A program made the translations under genes and the position numbers. 64,000 nt of DNA from Bordetella parapertussis (lineage in GTDB: Bacteria > Pseudomonadota > Gammaproteobacteria > Burkholderiales > Burkholderiaceae_C), in assembly GCA_945878355.1 (NCBI GenBank), contig CAMCTC010000013.1, positions 11,125-75,124 of the forward strand, given 5' to 3'. How positions within the stretch are numbered: the first letter of the stretch is position 1; every line of letters starts with the position of its first letter. Positions 35,839-48,595 of the stretch are shown piece by piece. Under the pieces are notes generated by a model. That model was not told the origin of the DNA, ran no database searches, and was given only the letters and a program-made list of their open reading frames with translations.

Positions 35839-37722
35839 TCAGATCTCGACCTTGGCCCCCAACTCGACGATCCGGTTGCTGGGCAGGTTGAGGAAATCGG
35901 CTGCCGCGGCGGCGTTGCGGTGCATGCTCGCAAACAGCTTCTCGCGCCAGATCGACATGCCATCGCCAAAGGTCGGGATCACGATGTCGCGGCTCAGGAA
36001 ATAGCTGGTGTCCATGTCGGGCAGCGGGATGCCACGGCCGGCCAGCAGCTTGAGCGCCTCGGGCACGTCTGGGTCGTTCTTGAAGCCGAAATGCAGCACC
36101 ACCTGCCAGCAGTCGTGGCCCAAGGGCTCCATCTCGATGCGCTTGTCGAAGCCTATCCAAGGCACTTCATGGTGGCGAACCGTGATGAACACGTTGTGTT
36201 CGTGCAGCACCTTGTTGTGCTTGAGGTTGTGCATCAAGGCATTGGGCGTCAATCCAGTGTCAGGCGACAGGAACACCGCAGTGCCTTCAACGCGGGTCGG
36301 CGGATGGATGAACACCGCGTCAAGAAAGCTGTTGAGGTCGATCGCCTCGTCGCGCAAGCGTTCGCCCATCAGCTTGCGACCCTGGACCCAGGTCAGCATC
36401 AAGGTGAACATGCCGATGCCGATGACGATCGGGAACCAACCGCCAGCGATGAGCTTGAGCATGTTCGACGCAAAAAAGGTGATGTCGATCACAAAGAAGA
36501 AGCCGGTGGCCAGCAAGCAGGGCAGCAGCGGATATTTCCAGCCGAAGCGGATCACGAAGAAGGTCATCACCGTGGTGATGGTCATGTCGAGCGTCACCGC
36601 GATACCGTAGGCCGATGCAAGGTTGGACGAGGTCTTGAACAGCGCCACGGCCAGCACGATGAACGCGAACAGCCCCCAGTTGACGAAAGGCACGTAGATC
36701 TGCCCGGTTTCACGAACCGAGGTGTGACGCACCACCATGCGCGGCAGGATGCCGAGTTGGATCGCCTGCTTGGTGACCGAGAACGCGGCAGTGATCAAGG
36801 CCTGTGAGGCAATCACGGTCGCCGCGGTGGCCAGCACCACCAGCGGCAACTGGGCCCAGCCCGGCGCCATCTTGAAGAACGGGTTGTCGATCGCCTCGGG
36901 CTTGCCCAGCAGCATCGCGCCCTGGCCAAAATAGTTGACCACCAGCGCCGGCATCACGAAACCAAACCAGGCGATGCGGATCGGTTTCTTGCCGAAATGA
37001 CCCATGTCGGCGTACAGCGCCTCACCGCCTGTGACACACAGCACCACCGCGCCCAGCCCAATGAATGCCACCAGCGGGTTGTGGACGAAGAACGCGACCG
37101 CATAAGCCGGGTTCATCGCCACCAGCACCGCAGGGTTGGCCACGATGTGGGGCAGGCCGAGCGCGACCAGCACCAGAAACCAGACCATCGTGATCGGGCC
37201 GAAAAACTTGCCGATGCCGCCAGTGCCGAAACGCTGAACCGCAAACAAACCGGCCAGCACCACCAGCGTGATCGGGATCACCACACCTTGCAATTGCGGC
37301 GCGGCCACCCCCAGGCCTTCGACCGCCGACAAGACCGAGATCGCCGGCGTGATGACAGCGTCGCCATAGAAGATCGCGGTGCCGAACAGGCCCACTGTCA
37401 TCAACAGGTTGCGCAGCGCGGGCTTGTCCTTGACCGCCGTGGTGGCCAGCGCCAGCATCGCGATCAATCCGCCTTCTCCGTTGTTGTCGGCGCGCAGGAT
37501 CAGCAACACATACTTGACCGAGACGATGATCGTCATGGTCCAGAAAATCAGCGACAGCACGCCCAGGATATTGGCGTTGGTGGCAGCCACATGGCCGCCG
37601 TGAAATACCTCTTTGAGCGCATACAGCGGGCTGGTACCGATGTCGCCATAGACAACGCCGAGGGCGCCGAGAGTCAATGCGGCCAAGGCGGCCGGGGTCT
37701 TGGGGGTGTTTGCCTTGCTCAC
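35839..37722 (-). CDS. kup: Low-affinity potassium uptake protein Kup
   Basis: A 627-residue K+/H+ symporter of the KUP/HAK/KT family. The first helix signature [21 protein letters not shown] is near residues 18-38. About twelve TM helices follow up to residue 455, then a cytosolic C-terminal domain. The transport pattern [12 protein letters not shown] is near 234-245. The start is a GTG at 37722; an upstream hairpin at 37730-37750 occupies the place of a ribosome binding site. gshA lies upstream on the same strand. Confidence 0.95.
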   Translation of the reverse strand: MSKANTPKTPAALAALTLGALGVVYGDIGTSPLYALKEVFHGGHVAATNANILGVLSLIFWTMTIIVSVKYVLLILRADNNGEGGLIAMLALATTAVKDKPALRNLLMTVGLFGTAIFYGDAVITPAISVLSAVEGLGVAAPQLQGVVIPITLVVLAGLFAVQRFGTGGIGKFFGPITMVWFLVLVALGLPHIVANPAVLVAMNPAYAVAFFVHNPLVAFIGLGAVVLCVTGGEALYADMGHFGKKPIRIAWFGFVMPALVVNYFGQGAMLLGKPEAIDNPFFKMAPGWAQLPLVVLATAATVIASQALITAAFSVTKQAIQLGILPRMVVRHTSVRETGQIYVPFVNWGLFAFIVLAVALFKTSSNLASAYGIAVTLDMTITTVMTFFVIRFGWKYPLLPCLLATGFFFVIDITFFASNMLKLIAGGWFPIVIGIGMFTLMLTWVQGRKLMGERLRDEAIDLNSFLDAVFIHPPTRVEGTAVFLSPDTGLTPNALMHNLKHNKVLHEHNVFITVRHHEVPWIGFDKRIEMEPLGHDCWQVVLHFGFKNDPDVPEALKLLAGRGIPLPDMDTSYFLSRDIVIPTFGDGMSIWREKLFASMHRNAAAAADFLNLPSNRIVELGAKVEI

Positions 37723-37729
37723 TGCGCAC

Positions 37730-37750
37730 GGCGACGGGTTGCCCGTCGCC
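37730..37750 (-). promoter_or_regulatory. Perfect hairpin abutting the kup start codon
   Basis: GGCGACGGG and CCCGTCGCC are exact complements separated by three bases, seven bases upstream of the kup GTG. No Shine-Dalgarno is visible between hairpin and start. It may terminate gshA read-through or control kup translation. There is no T-run toward kup. Confidence 0.5.
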
Positions 37751-37839
37751 TAAAAGCGGAAACCGCGTATTCTGCGCTAGACATCATGGTCCGCGTCAGC
37801 AAATTTTTCTGCCAATGTGTGGGTTTGCGCCAAGCAGAC

Positions 37840-39135
37840 TCATTCGTAGACCTCGACTTCGGGGTCTGTGGCTTCAAGCTCGTAACTCGCCGCCAGCATC
37901 GCCAGCCGACCGATCACGCCGTACATGTAGAAGCGATTTGGCGCGCTGGCGCCAGGCTTCTCGCCGGGACGAGGCAAGCGGTGGCTCTCGGCAAAGGCCA
38001 GCGGCACATAACTGGCGCCGGGGGCGTTCAGGCTTTCGTCTATGCCCAGTTCGGCATGCACCCGGTAGTACCCGCCGACCACATAGCGGTCAATCATGTA
38101 GACCACGGGTTCGGCCACCGCGTCATTGACGCGCTCGTAGGTAGGCACGCCCTCCTGGAGAATGACTTCGGTGAGTTGCTGGGCGCTGGACCCCAGGCCC
38201 ATCTTGTCGCGGGCACGGCGGATCACCGCGCCCAGATCCTTGGCGTCGCGTACCGTCACGGGCCCCAGGCCGTCGTTGCCGCGGTCGGCCTTGACGACGA
38301 TGAACGGCTTCTCGTTGATGGCATATTCCTTGTACTTGCGCCGCACCTTGGTCAGCAGCGTATCGACCTGGCTCTGCAGGCCCTCCAGTGCACTGCCCTC
38401 GCCCAGATCGACCGAGCCACAGGCGGCGTACATCGGGTTGATCAGCCATGGATCCATGCCCAACAGCTTGGCGAACTTCTTGGCCACCTCTTCGTAGCTC
38501 TGGTAGTGCGTGCTCTTGCGCCGCGCGGTACAAACGGCGTGCAGCGGCGGCAGCAAGTACTGCTCGTGCAGTTGTTGCAAGGCCTTTGGGACACCCGCTG
38601 ACAGGTTGTTGTTGAGCAGGATGGTGCAGGGATCGAAGTCCTTCAGTCCGAGCCGGCCGCGCTTTCGCAGCAAGGGCTCGAGCAGCAGTTCGCTGCCGTC
38701 TGACAAAGTCAGCGCCGTGGGCGCGGTGATGCTCTCGTCAAGCGTGCCCAGGCGAACGTTGAGCCCGGCCTGGGTGAAGATCCGAACCAAGCGCTGCACG
38801 TTGCCCAAATAGAAAGTGTTTCGAATGTGGCGTTCGGGAATCAGCAGCAGGTTCTTGGCCTCAGGGCAGATTTTCTCGATCGCGGCCATCGCCGCTTGCA
38901 CAGCCAGCGGCAGCATCTCGGGCGTGAGGTTGTTGAAACCGCTGGGAAACAGGTTGGTGTCGACCGGCGCGAGCTTGAAACCGGCGTTGCGCAAATCTAC
39001 CGACGTGTAGAACGGCGGCGTGTGCTCCATCCACTCAAGCCTGAACCAGCGCTCGATCGCCGGCATCGACTCCAGCACGCGCGCTTCGAGTTCATTGATC
39101 GGACCGGTCAGCGCGGTGATGAGGTGTGGGACCAT
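37840..39135 (-). CDS. gshA: Glutamate-cysteine ligase, proteobacterial type
   Basis: A 431-residue cytosolic ligase making gamma-glutamylcysteine, the first step of glutathione synthesis, of the type found in Acidithiobacillus and Betaproteobacteria and unrelated in length to the E. coli 518-residue form. Typical segments are FYTSVDLRNAGFKLAPVDTN and FPSGFNNL (about residues 43-70), ERHIRNTFY, FIVVKADRGNDGLG (about 280) and GGYYRVHAELGIDESLN. The start is the ATG-containing frame at 39135. Confidence 0.93.
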   Translation of the reverse strand: MVPHLITALTGPINELEARVLESMPAIERWFRLEWMEHTPPFYTSVDLRNAGFKLAPVDTNLFPSGFNNLTPEMLPLAVQAAMAAIEKICPEAKNLLLIPERHIRNTFYLGNVQRLVRIFTQAGLNVRLGTLDESITAPTALTLSDGSELLLEPLLRKRGRLGLKDFDPCTILLNNNLSAGVPKALQQLHEQYLLPPLHAVCTARRKSTHYQSYEEVAKKFAKLLGMDPWLINPMYAACGSVDLGEGSALEGLQSQVDTLLTKVRRKYKEYAINEKPFIVVKADRGNDGLGPVTVRDAKDLGAVIRRARDKMGLGSSAQQLTEVILQEGVPTYERVNDAVAEPVVYMIDRYVVGGYYRVHAELGIDESLNAPGASYVPLAFAESHRLPRPGEKPGASAPNRFYMYGVIGRLAMLAASYELEATDPEVEVYE

Positions 39136-39273
39136 GGGCTTGCCTGCTTGCTGGAGAACAGAAGATTCTAGGCAGATAGCGACGCAGACGGCGATGGCGA
39201 ACGCCGACGTCGTCGCCGCAGAAAAAAAGGGCTGCCCGAAAGCAGCACCTGGCCAAAGCTTGAGTTGCTTGGT

Positions 39274-40767
39274 TTACTTACTGTAAGCAGTTTCGCCGTG
39301 CGAGCTGATGTCCAGTCCTTCGCGCTCTTCCTCTTCGGACACACGCAGGCCGATCACCAGATCGACGACCTTGAAGGCCACTGCCGCCACCACCGCCGAC
39401 CAGACCACGGTCAAGCCCACCGCCTTGGCCTGGATGACCAACTGCTCCCAGATGCCGTTGCTCGACACCGTGGCCGTGACCCAATCCGACACCAGGCCCG
39501 GGCCGCCCAGCGCCTGGTTGTTGAACACACCGGTCAGCAACGCACCGACGATGCCGCCGACACCGTGGACGCCGAACACGTCGAGCGTGTCATCAGCACC
39601 CAGCAGTCGCTTCAGGCTGTGCACACCCCACAGACAGGCAAACCCGGCGATGAAGCCGATGATGATCGCGCCCATCAAGCCGACATTGCCTGCCGCAGGC
39701 GTGATCGCCACCAAGCCAGCCACCGCACCGGACGCTGCGCCCAGCATCGACGCCTTGCCACGCATCAGCGCCTCACCCAGGCACCAGGCGAGCACCGCCG
39801 CCGAGGTCGCGGTGAAGGTGTTCATGAAAGCCAGGATCGCCGAGTTACCCGCCTCGAGCGCCGACCCGGCGTTGAAGCCGAACCAGCCCACCCACAGCAG
39901 CGCAGCGCCGACCATCGTCAGCGGCAGGCTGTGCGGTGCCATCGCTTCGCGGCCATAACCCACACGCTTGCCGATCATGAACGCACCGACCAGACCGGCG
40001 ACCGCCGCGTTGATGTGCACCACCGTGCCGCCTGCGAAGTCCAGCGCACCCCACTGCCAGAGCAGACCAGCCTTGCCGTTCATCGCGTCGACAACATCCT
40101 TGCTGGCATAAGCGTCAGGACCCATCCAGAACCACACCATGTGAGCGATCGGCGCATAGCTGAAGGTGAACCACAGTGCGGCGAACAGCAGCGCCGCCGA
40201 GAACTTGATGCGCTCGGCAAATGCGCCGACGATCAAGCAGCAGGTGATACCGGCAAAAGTGGCCTGGAAAGCGGCGAACAGCAGTTCCGGGATGTAGACC
40301 CCTTTGCTGAAGGTGGCTGCCATTGCGAACTCGCCCTTGATCGGGTCGAACAGGCCCCGCATGAACAGTCGGTCCAGGCCGCCGATAAAGGCATTGCCTT
40401 CAGTGAAAGCCAGGCTGTAGCCGTACAAGGCCCACAGCACGACGATCAACGAGAAAGTCACCAGCACCTGCATCAGCACCGACAGGATGTTCTTGCTGCG
40501 CACCAGGCCGCCATAGAACAAAGCCAGGCCAGGTACCGTCATCATGATGACGAGCAATGTGGAGACCAACATCCAGGCGTTGTCGCCCTTGTTGGCCACC
40601 GGCGTGGACGCGGTTGCCGACGCCGCAACGGCGGCCACGACATCAGCAGCTGACGCGGCAGCGGAGGCGACGGTGGGCGCCGAGGCGGCCGCATCCTGGG
40701 CCGTCGCGCCACCCGCAAAACCCAGGACCGCTAGGCCCAGGGCGAGGCAAGCGATGATCTTTCTCAT
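39274..40767 (-). CDS. amtB: Ammonium transporter AmtB
   Basis: A 497-residue Amt/MEP/Rh-family channel. A cleavable signal peptide (MRKIIACLALGLAVLGFAGG, then ATAQ) and a periplasmic Ala-rich stretch precede eleven TM helices. The twin pore histidines are in VVHINAAVAGLVGAF and GVHGVGGIVGALLTG. The C-terminal tail ends GEEEEREGLDISSHGETAY-like (VSEEEEREGLDISSHGE), the GlnK-interacting region. It lies 63 bases downstream of glnK in the TorF-glnK-amtB operon. Confidence 0.95.
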   Translation of the reverse strand: MRKIIACLALGLAVLGFAGGATAQDAAASAPTVASAAASAADVVAAVAASATASTPVANKGDNAWMLVSTLLVIMMTVPGLALFYGGLVRSKNILSVLMQVLVTFSLIVVLWALYGYSLAFTEGNAFIGGLDRLFMRGLFDPIKGEFAMAATFSKGVYIPELLFAAFQATFAGITCCLIVGAFAERIKFSAALLFAALWFTFSYAPIAHMVWFWMGPDAYASKDVVDAMNGKAGLLWQWGALDFAGGTVVHINAAVAGLVGAFMIGKRVGYGREAMAPHSLPLTMVGAALLWVGWFGFNAGSALEAGNSAILAFMNTFTATSAAVLAWCLGEALMRGKASMLGAASGAVAGLVAITPAAGNVGLMGAIIIGFIAGFACLWGVHSLKRLLGADDTLDVFGVHGVGGIVGALLTGVFNNQALGGPGLVSDWVTATVSSNGIWEQLVIQAKAVGLTVVWSAVVAAVAFKVVDLVIGLRVSEEEEREGLDISSHGETAYSK

Positions 40768-40830
40768 GGTTGTTTCTTCTCTCGTGATGGGTTGGAGGGT
40801 GGACGCGCGTGGCGCGCACCTGTGGAGTAC

Positions 40831-41184
<354 letters not shown>

Positions 41185-41193
41185 TCAAGGGTT

Positions 41194-41964
41194 TCAAAAG
41201 CTGTACTTGGCGCCGAGAACCAGCGCGTTCTTGCCGGTGAATTTGCCGGCAGGTGTGACATAAAAGCCCTTGTCAGCATCGGTACCCGCCAGCGCGGCGC
41301 TGACCGAGACACCATTGCCGAAGTCCTTGCCCAGCGTCAGCGAGTAATCGCTGTAGCTGGCCATGCGCAGGTGAGACACCGTCTGCCGGCCGAAATGCGG
41401 CGTCAGGCTCAAGCCCGTGCCGAGGTCGAAGGTGCCGCTCAGGTCCAGGTATCCGCTGCCCTTGCTGTTGGCATTGCCGAACAAATTGGTCAGGCCGTGC
41501 GAGTACTTGGCCGTGAACTGACCGTAGGTGAGCGCACCATAGAGTTCGAAGGTGTTGGCGTTGACGCCACCTGGCACCTTGGCGTAGTTGTTGCCGGCGT
41601 AGAGGTAGTACAGGCCGCCGACGTCGTAGCTGAAGTCCTTCGCGATCTCGCCCTTGTAGCCGCCGTAGAAATCCAATTCAAAACCAGTACTGCCAGCATC
41701 GACCTTGTTCATCGTCCCGGCATCCTTGATCCAGCTGATCGTTGAAGCCCAGGTGCCCAGGTACAGGCCATTGGGATTGCTGTAGTCAGCACCGCCTTGC
41801 AAAGCTGGCTGGAGCCGGCTTTGCGAGATACCGCGGTAGCGGTAGTCGCTCGTCACGCCGACGTTGAATGTGGTCGACGGTGCAGGCGGATCGGCGGCGA
41901 GCACAGCCAAGGGCAACACGCTGAGTGCGAGCAGGCAGGCATAAGGGGCAAAGTTGAGTGTCAT
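41194..41964 (-). CDS. TorF-family putative porin
   Basis: A 256-residue outer-membrane beta-barrel protein with a signal peptide ending VLAAD (about residue 24). It has the family start FNVGVTSDYRYRGISQSR and alternates amphipathic strands, ending with the aromatic LVLGAKYSF, as outer-membrane proteins require. It leads the operon with glnK and amtB and may pass nitrogen compounds through the outer membrane when nitrogen is limiting. Confidence 0.88.
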   Translation of the reverse strand: MTLNFAPYACLLALSVLPLAVLAADPPAPSTTFNVGVTSDYRYRGISQSRLQPALQGGADYSNPNGLYLGTWASTISWIKDAGTMNKVDAGSTGFELDFYGGYKGEIAKDFSYDVGGLYYLYAGNNYAKVPGGVNANTFELYGALTYGQFTAKYSHGLTNLFGNANSKGSGYLDLSGTFDLGTGLSLTPHFGRQTVSHLRMASYSDYSLTLGKDFGNGVSVSAALAGTDADKGFYVTPAGKFTGKNALVLGAKYSF

Positions 41965-42013
41965 GGTCGGGCTCCGTACGGTTACAGGGGAAGGGCGTTT
42001 GAGAAACACCATC

Positions 42014-42028
42014 GCAGCTTTCGTGCCA
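42014..42028 (-). promoter_or_regulatory. Sigma-54 promoter of the TorF-glnK-amtB operon
   Basis: The minus strand reads TGGCACG-AAAG-CTGC: an exact -24 element, correct spacing, and one mismatch in the -12 element (consensus TTGC). It would start transcription about 40 bases before the TorF start codon. Confidence 0.8.
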
Positions 42029-42103
42029 TGCATATCCCGGGCGCTCACGCGCCGGTGAATGCCTTGTCGCCGGGAATCGGCGCCAAATCCGGCGCAACAT
42101 GTC

Positions 42104-42118
42104 GCACCGTATCGGGGA
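42104..42118 (+). promoter_or_regulatory. Possible weak second NtrC site
   Basis: GCACC-GTATC-GGGGA has one perfect NtrC half-site and a poor second half. It lies 28 bp, centre to centre, from the strong site and may allow cooperative binding. Confidence 0.35.
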
Positions 42119-42131
42119 ATACTATCTATAT

Positions 42132-42146
42132 GCACTTTTTTGGTGC
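42132..42146 (+). promoter_or_regulatory. NtrC enhancer site
   Basis: GCACT-TTTTT-GGTGC matches the NtrC palindrome GCACC-N5-GGTGC with one mismatch. It sits about 115 bp upstream of the sigma-54 element, the usual enhancer distance. Confidence 0.75.
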
Positions 42147-42247
42147 GGATATTGGCTTGGTCGGCGAGGACGCCTGGGCAGCGCGGCGGCACAATGAAGG
42201 TTGTCCAATGCTGCGCGCCAGGCGTGGCAACAGGGGGGCAATCAACC

Positions 42248-43771
42248 ATGTCCTTGGCCATCATCACCAGCCGCGCGCTAGACGGCTTGGCCGCGCCGGA
42301 AGTCCAGGTCGAGGTCCACCTGGCCAACGGCCTGCCCAGCTTCACCTTGGTGGGGCTGGCCGACACCGAGGTCAAGGAATCGCGTGAACGGGTTCGGGCC
42401 GCACTGGTGAATTCGGGTTTCGCCTTCCCGCACAACAAGCGCATCACCGTCAACCTGGCGCCTGCTGACCTGCCCAAGGAGTCGGGCCGTTTTGACCTGC
42501 CGATCGCGCTAGGCATCCTGGCCGCGGCGGGAGAACTCGACACGGCTCGCCTGGCGCAATGCGAATTTGCCGGCGAGTTGTCACTGGCCGGTGAACTGCG
42601 CCCAGTCCGTGGCGCGCTGGCCTTGGCGCTGGCCTTGCAGCGCTCGGGCAAGCAGCGCACGCTGGTCCTGCCGCTGGCCAGTGCGGCCGAAGCCGCAAGA
42701 GCCGGCAAGGTCCGGGTCTGCGGCGCTGCCCATCTGTTGGCGGTGGCGAAAGCGATGCAGCCTGGCGCTGATGCCGAACCCTTGCCGGTCACGCTGGCGC
42801 CGCCATCGATGCCCACAGCCCAGGCCTTCGACATGCGCGAAGTGCGGGGTCAAGCCGCCGCCAAGCGCGCACTGGAGGTGGCCGCGGCAGGCCGCCACAG
42901 TCTGCTGATGGTGGGTCCACCGGGCAGTGGCAAGTCGATGCTCGCGCAACGACTGCCCGGCCTGCTGCCGCCGATGGACGACGACGAAGCGCTGGCCAGT
43001 GCCGCGCTGCAGGGCCTGGCACCGGGCGGTTTCGACACCACGCGCTGGCGCTGCCGGCCGGTGCGATCCCCGCACCATTCGGCCAGCGCGGTCGCGCTGG
43101 TGGGCGGCGGCTCGCCGCCGCGGCCGGGCGAGATCTCGCTGGCCCACGGCGGTGTGCTGTTCCTCGACGAACTGCCAGAATTTCCGCGCGCAGCACTGGA
43201 AGCGCTGCGCGAGCCGCTTGAGACCGGGCAGATCGCCGTCGCCCGCGCCGCGCGGTCGACGATCTTTCCGGCCGGCTTCCAACTGGTCGCGGCGATGAAC
43301 CCCTGCCCTTGCGGCTGGCTGGGCGCCCGGACCATCGGGCGATCTTGCCGGTGCACGCCCGACCAGGTGACGCGCTACCAGGGCCGGCTGTCGGGTCCGC
43401 TGCTCGACCGCATCGACCTGCAGGTCGAGGTGACGGCGGTTGACCCTGCCGAGATGCTGGCCCAGCCCGAGGGCGAGGCCAGCGCCGACGTGGCAGAGCG
43501 GGTAGCGCGCGCCGATGCCCGTCAACAAGCCCGCCAGGGTCGGCCCAATGCCGGGCTCAGCGGCGCGCAACTCGACGCCGCCTGCCCGCTCGATGAGGCT
43601 GCGGCCGCTTTCTTGCAGCAAGCCGCGACGCGGCTGGGCTGGTCAGGCCGAGGCCTGCACCGCGCGATCAAACTGGCGCGAACGATCGCCGATCTGGCCA
43701 GCGCCGACCGGATCGCTGTGATCCACATCGCCGAGGCGATGCAGTACCGGCGCGCACTACCGGGTCACTGA
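42248..43771 (+). CDS. comM: ComM/YifB-family Mg-chelatase-like AAA+ ATPase
   Basis: A 507-residue ComM/YifB protein, a hexameric branch-migration helicase that helps integrate incoming DNA during natural transformation. An N-terminal Lon-like domain (SLAIITSRALDGLAAPEV, LPSFTLVGLADTEVKESRERV) precedes the AAA+ core with Walker A GPPGSGKSM (about residues 222-230) and Walker B VLFLDELPEF. The finger CPCGWLGARTIGRSCRC supplies cysteines. Start chosen at 42248; earlier in-frame codons overlap the NtrC enhancer region. Confidence 0.93.
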   Translation: MSLAIITSRALDGLAAPEVQVEVHLANGLPSFTLVGLADTEVKESRERVRAALVNSGFAFPHNKRITVNLAPADLPKESGRFDLPIALGILAAAGELDTARLAQCEFAGELSLAGELRPVRGALALALALQRSGKQRTLVLPLASAAEAARAGKVRVCGAAHLLAVAKAMQPGADAEPLPVTLAPPSMPTAQAFDMREVRGQAAAKRALEVAAAGRHSLLMVGPPGSGKSMLAQRLPGLLPPMDDDEALASAALQGLAPGGFDTTRWRCRPVRSPHHSASAVALVGGGSPPRPGEISLAHGGVLFLDELPEFPRAALEALREPLETGQIAVARAARSTIFPAGFQLVAAMNPCPCGWLGARTIGRSCRCTPDQVTRYQGRLSGPLLDRIDLQVEVTAVDPAEMLAQPEGEASADVAERVARADARQQARQGRPNAGLSGAQLDAACPLDEAAAAFLQQAATRLGWSGRGLHRAIKLARTIADLASADRIAVIHIAEAMQYRRALPGH

Positions 43772-43816
43772 GCAGACGCCGAGCCGCTGCCCAGTGGCGT
43801 CAACTCGATTTGGAAG

Positions 43817-44998
43817 TCAGCTCGCCGCGCTTGCACTGCGTTCAGACGGCAGCGCCAACAACGCCGTCACCGTGAACAGCGAGATACCGGCCATCACCAA
43901 CAGCAGCGTGCCAAAGCCACTGGCCTTGACCGCAGGCCCCAGCGCCCAGACCGCGAGCGACGAAAAACCCAGCGACAGCGTGAGCCGCAAACCGGCCACG
44001 CGAGAGCGCATCCGGTCGTCAACATAACGAACAATCACCGCGTCAGTGAACGGGATCGAGCCGAAGATCAGCACCATCACGCCCAGCAGCGCGGCATACA
44101 ACCACCAACCCTGGGCTTGCGACGCGAGGGCCAGCAGCGGCGCCTGGGCCAGCACGATGGTCAGCTGCACCTGCTTGAGCGGGAATCGGTCGAGCAATCG
44201 ACCCACCACCACCTGTGCCAACGAGGCCAGCGCATAAACCCCTGCCAGCAACATGCCCAGCTTGGCAGGATCGTTGACCACGCCATGCAGTCGCTCGGCG
44301 AGCAACTGGCCGTTGCCGTTGGTGCTGAGGTTGAACAGCAGCGAGGCGCTGGCAGAGGCCACCGTCATCACCATCAGCACCCGGGCCAGCGCAGCGGGCG
44401 ACAGCGCCACCGCCGCAGGCCGACTGCGCCGCGCCGGTGGCTCGGTCTCGGCCGGCACCAGACGCGCAAACACGAAACCCAGCGCGATGCAGACGGCTCC
44501 CGGCACCGCAAACGCCGCACGCCAACCGATCAGCTGCACCAGCACACCGGTGATCAGCGCGGCCGCTGCGAGCCCGAGGTTGCCAGCCAGCCCGTTGATG
44601 CCAATGGTCGCGCCAGGACGTTTGGCGCCCTGCACCAGCATCGGAATGCCGACCGGGTGGTAGATCGCAGTGAACGTGCCCAGCAAGGTCAGCGCCGCGG
44701 CGAGTTGCCAGACCGTCTGCGTGACCGAGGCCAACAGCGATGCGGCGCCGAGGCCGAAAAAGAACACCAGCATCATCGGCCGTCGGCCCCAGCTGTCGCC
44801 CAATTTGCCGGCGGGCAGCGAGCCCAGGCCGAACATCACGAAGGCGCCGACGCTGTAAGGCATCAAGTCCTCCCAGCGCGCAAAGCCGAAATCAGCCGCG
44901 ATCGCCGCCACCGCAGTGGCGAAAATCAGCAGGAACAAATGGTCGAGCGCATGCGCGAGGTTGAGCAGCAGCGTGACGGTTCTAGAGGTTTCAGCCAT
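43817..44998 (-). CDS. MFS transporter
   Basis: A 393-residue 12-TM major facilitator permease. It begins TVTLLLNLAHALDHLFLLIFATAV, and the loop 2-3 motif appears as GKLGDSWGRRPMM (about residues 64-76). The AHALDHLF start resembles fosmidomycin-resistance (Fsr)-like transporters. The start is the ATG at 44998. It is convergent with comM and sits 19 bases from the metH C-half on the same strand. Substrate unknown. Confidence 0.85.
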   Translation of the reverse strand: MAETSRTVTLLLNLAHALDHLFLLIFATAVAAIAADFGFARWEDLMPYSVGAFVMFGLGSLPAGKLGDSWGRRPMMLVFFFGLGAASLLASVTQTVWQLAAALTLLGTFTAIYHPVGIPMLVQGAKRPGATIGINGLAGNLGLAAAALITGVLVQLIGWRAAFAVPGAVCIALGFVFARLVPAETEPPARRSRPAAVALSPAALARVLMVMTVASASASLLFNLSTNGNGQLLAERLHGVVNDPAKLGMLLAGVYALASLAQVVVGRLLDRFPLKQVQLTIVLAQAPLLALASQAQGWWLYAALLGVMVLIFGSIPFTDAVIVRYVDDRMRSRVAGLRLTLSLGFSSLAVWALGPAVKASGFGTLLLVMAGISLFTVTALLALPSERSASAAS

Positions 44999-45017
44999 TG
45001 CCGCATTTTGCAACCGA

Positions 45018-47774
<2,757 letters not shown>

Positions 47775-47846
47775 GGATGCGGCTAGTGCGTCGGAACGAA
47801 CAGCCTGCCCGCCCCGGCTCACCCGGTGCGCCTGTTTGCAGGCCAA

Positions 47847-47951
47847 GGGTGAGCGCCGTGTTGCCCGGCGCGTGGGTAGAAACCCGTCGCGCCGCCCCGA
47901 GCCTGGCGGCGGGCTGAAACACAGGCCACCGTCGCAACGCTCCTCGGGAGA
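47847..47951 (-). promoter_or_regulatory. SAH riboswitch upstream of metH
   Basis: The minus-strand leader contains, in order, CCGAGGAGCGTTGCGAC, CCAGGCTCGG and CAACACGGCGCTCACC. These are the conserved blocks of the S-adenosylhomocysteine riboswitch, with GAGCG pairing to CGCTC to close P1. It begins about 180 and ends about 73 bases before the metH start codon. The riboswitch normally turns genes on when SAH rises. Confidence 0.88.
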
Positions 47952-47989
47952 TCTGGCATTCTAGGCGGCTGGGATTTAGACTTCGCACC

Positions 47990-48595
47990 ATGAGCCCTGT
48001 TGCATCGGAGCGCCCCGTGGGATATGCCCTCCAGAAACAAGCGATGACTGCTGCCGAGTTCCTGGCCTGGGACGCCGGCCAGACCCTCCGTCACGAATTC
48101 GTGCGCGGCGAGGTTTTCATGATGGCTGGCGGCGAGGACCGCAACAACACCGTGGCACTCAATGTGGTGGTGGCCCTGCGCCAACATCTGCGCGGCGGCC
48201 CTTGCCGGGTCTATGCCAGCGACGTGAAGCTGCGGGTCGAGGCTGCCGACTGCTACTTCTATCCCGACGTGATGGTGACCTGCAGTGCAGCCGACCTGGC
48301 CGACCGGCTGATCAAGCGCGAGCCGATGCTGGTGGTCGAGGTGCTGTCGCCCTCCACCGCCGCCTTCGACCGCGGCAACAAGTTCGCCGACTACCGCGCC
48401 TTGCCCGGCCTGGTCGAGTACTTGCTGATCGACGTCGACCGCCAGCGCTGCGAGCTCTACCGCAAGGGTGCCGATGGGCTGTGGGTGCTGCACCCCGGCG
48501 AGTCCGGCGCTGGGCTTGAACTCGCCAGCGTCGACCTCGTGATCAGCGCAGAAGCGCTGTGGGCTGACCTCGAGCCGGCGGCCGCAGTCGGCTGA
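47990..48595 (+). CDS. Uma2-family (DUF820) putative restriction-fold endonuclease
   Basis: A 201-residue PD-(D/E)XK-fold protein of the Uma2 family. The active-site pattern is YPDVMV (about residues 92-97) followed by EVLSPST and the trailing FADYRALPGLVEYLLID, where lysine/tyrosine residues align. Members are abundant in cyanobacteria and scattered elsewhere; their function is not settled. It lies convergent with the homocysteine half of MetH, whose stop codon abuts this gene's stop (TGATCA), and divergent from the metH C-half. Confidence 0.87.
   Translation: MSPVASERPVGYALQKQAMTAAEFLAWDAGQTLRHEFVRGEVFMMAGGEDRNNTVALNVVVALRQHLRGGPCRVYASDVKLRVEAADCYFYPDVMVTCSAADLADRLIKREPMLVVEVLSPSTAAFDRGNKFADYRALPGLVEYLLIDVDRQRCELYRKGADGLWVLHPGESGAGLELASVDLVISAEALWADLEPAAAVG

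Noticed and set aside
36997..38601. Long plus-strand frame across kup and gshA
   Set aside because: Spans two real genes on the other strand, with His/Gln/Arg-rich low-complexity product.
42091..42109. Second sigma-54-like box GGTGCGACATGTTGC on the minus strand
   Set aside because: The GG-to-GC spacing is one base too long, and a correctly spaced element exists at 42014-42028.
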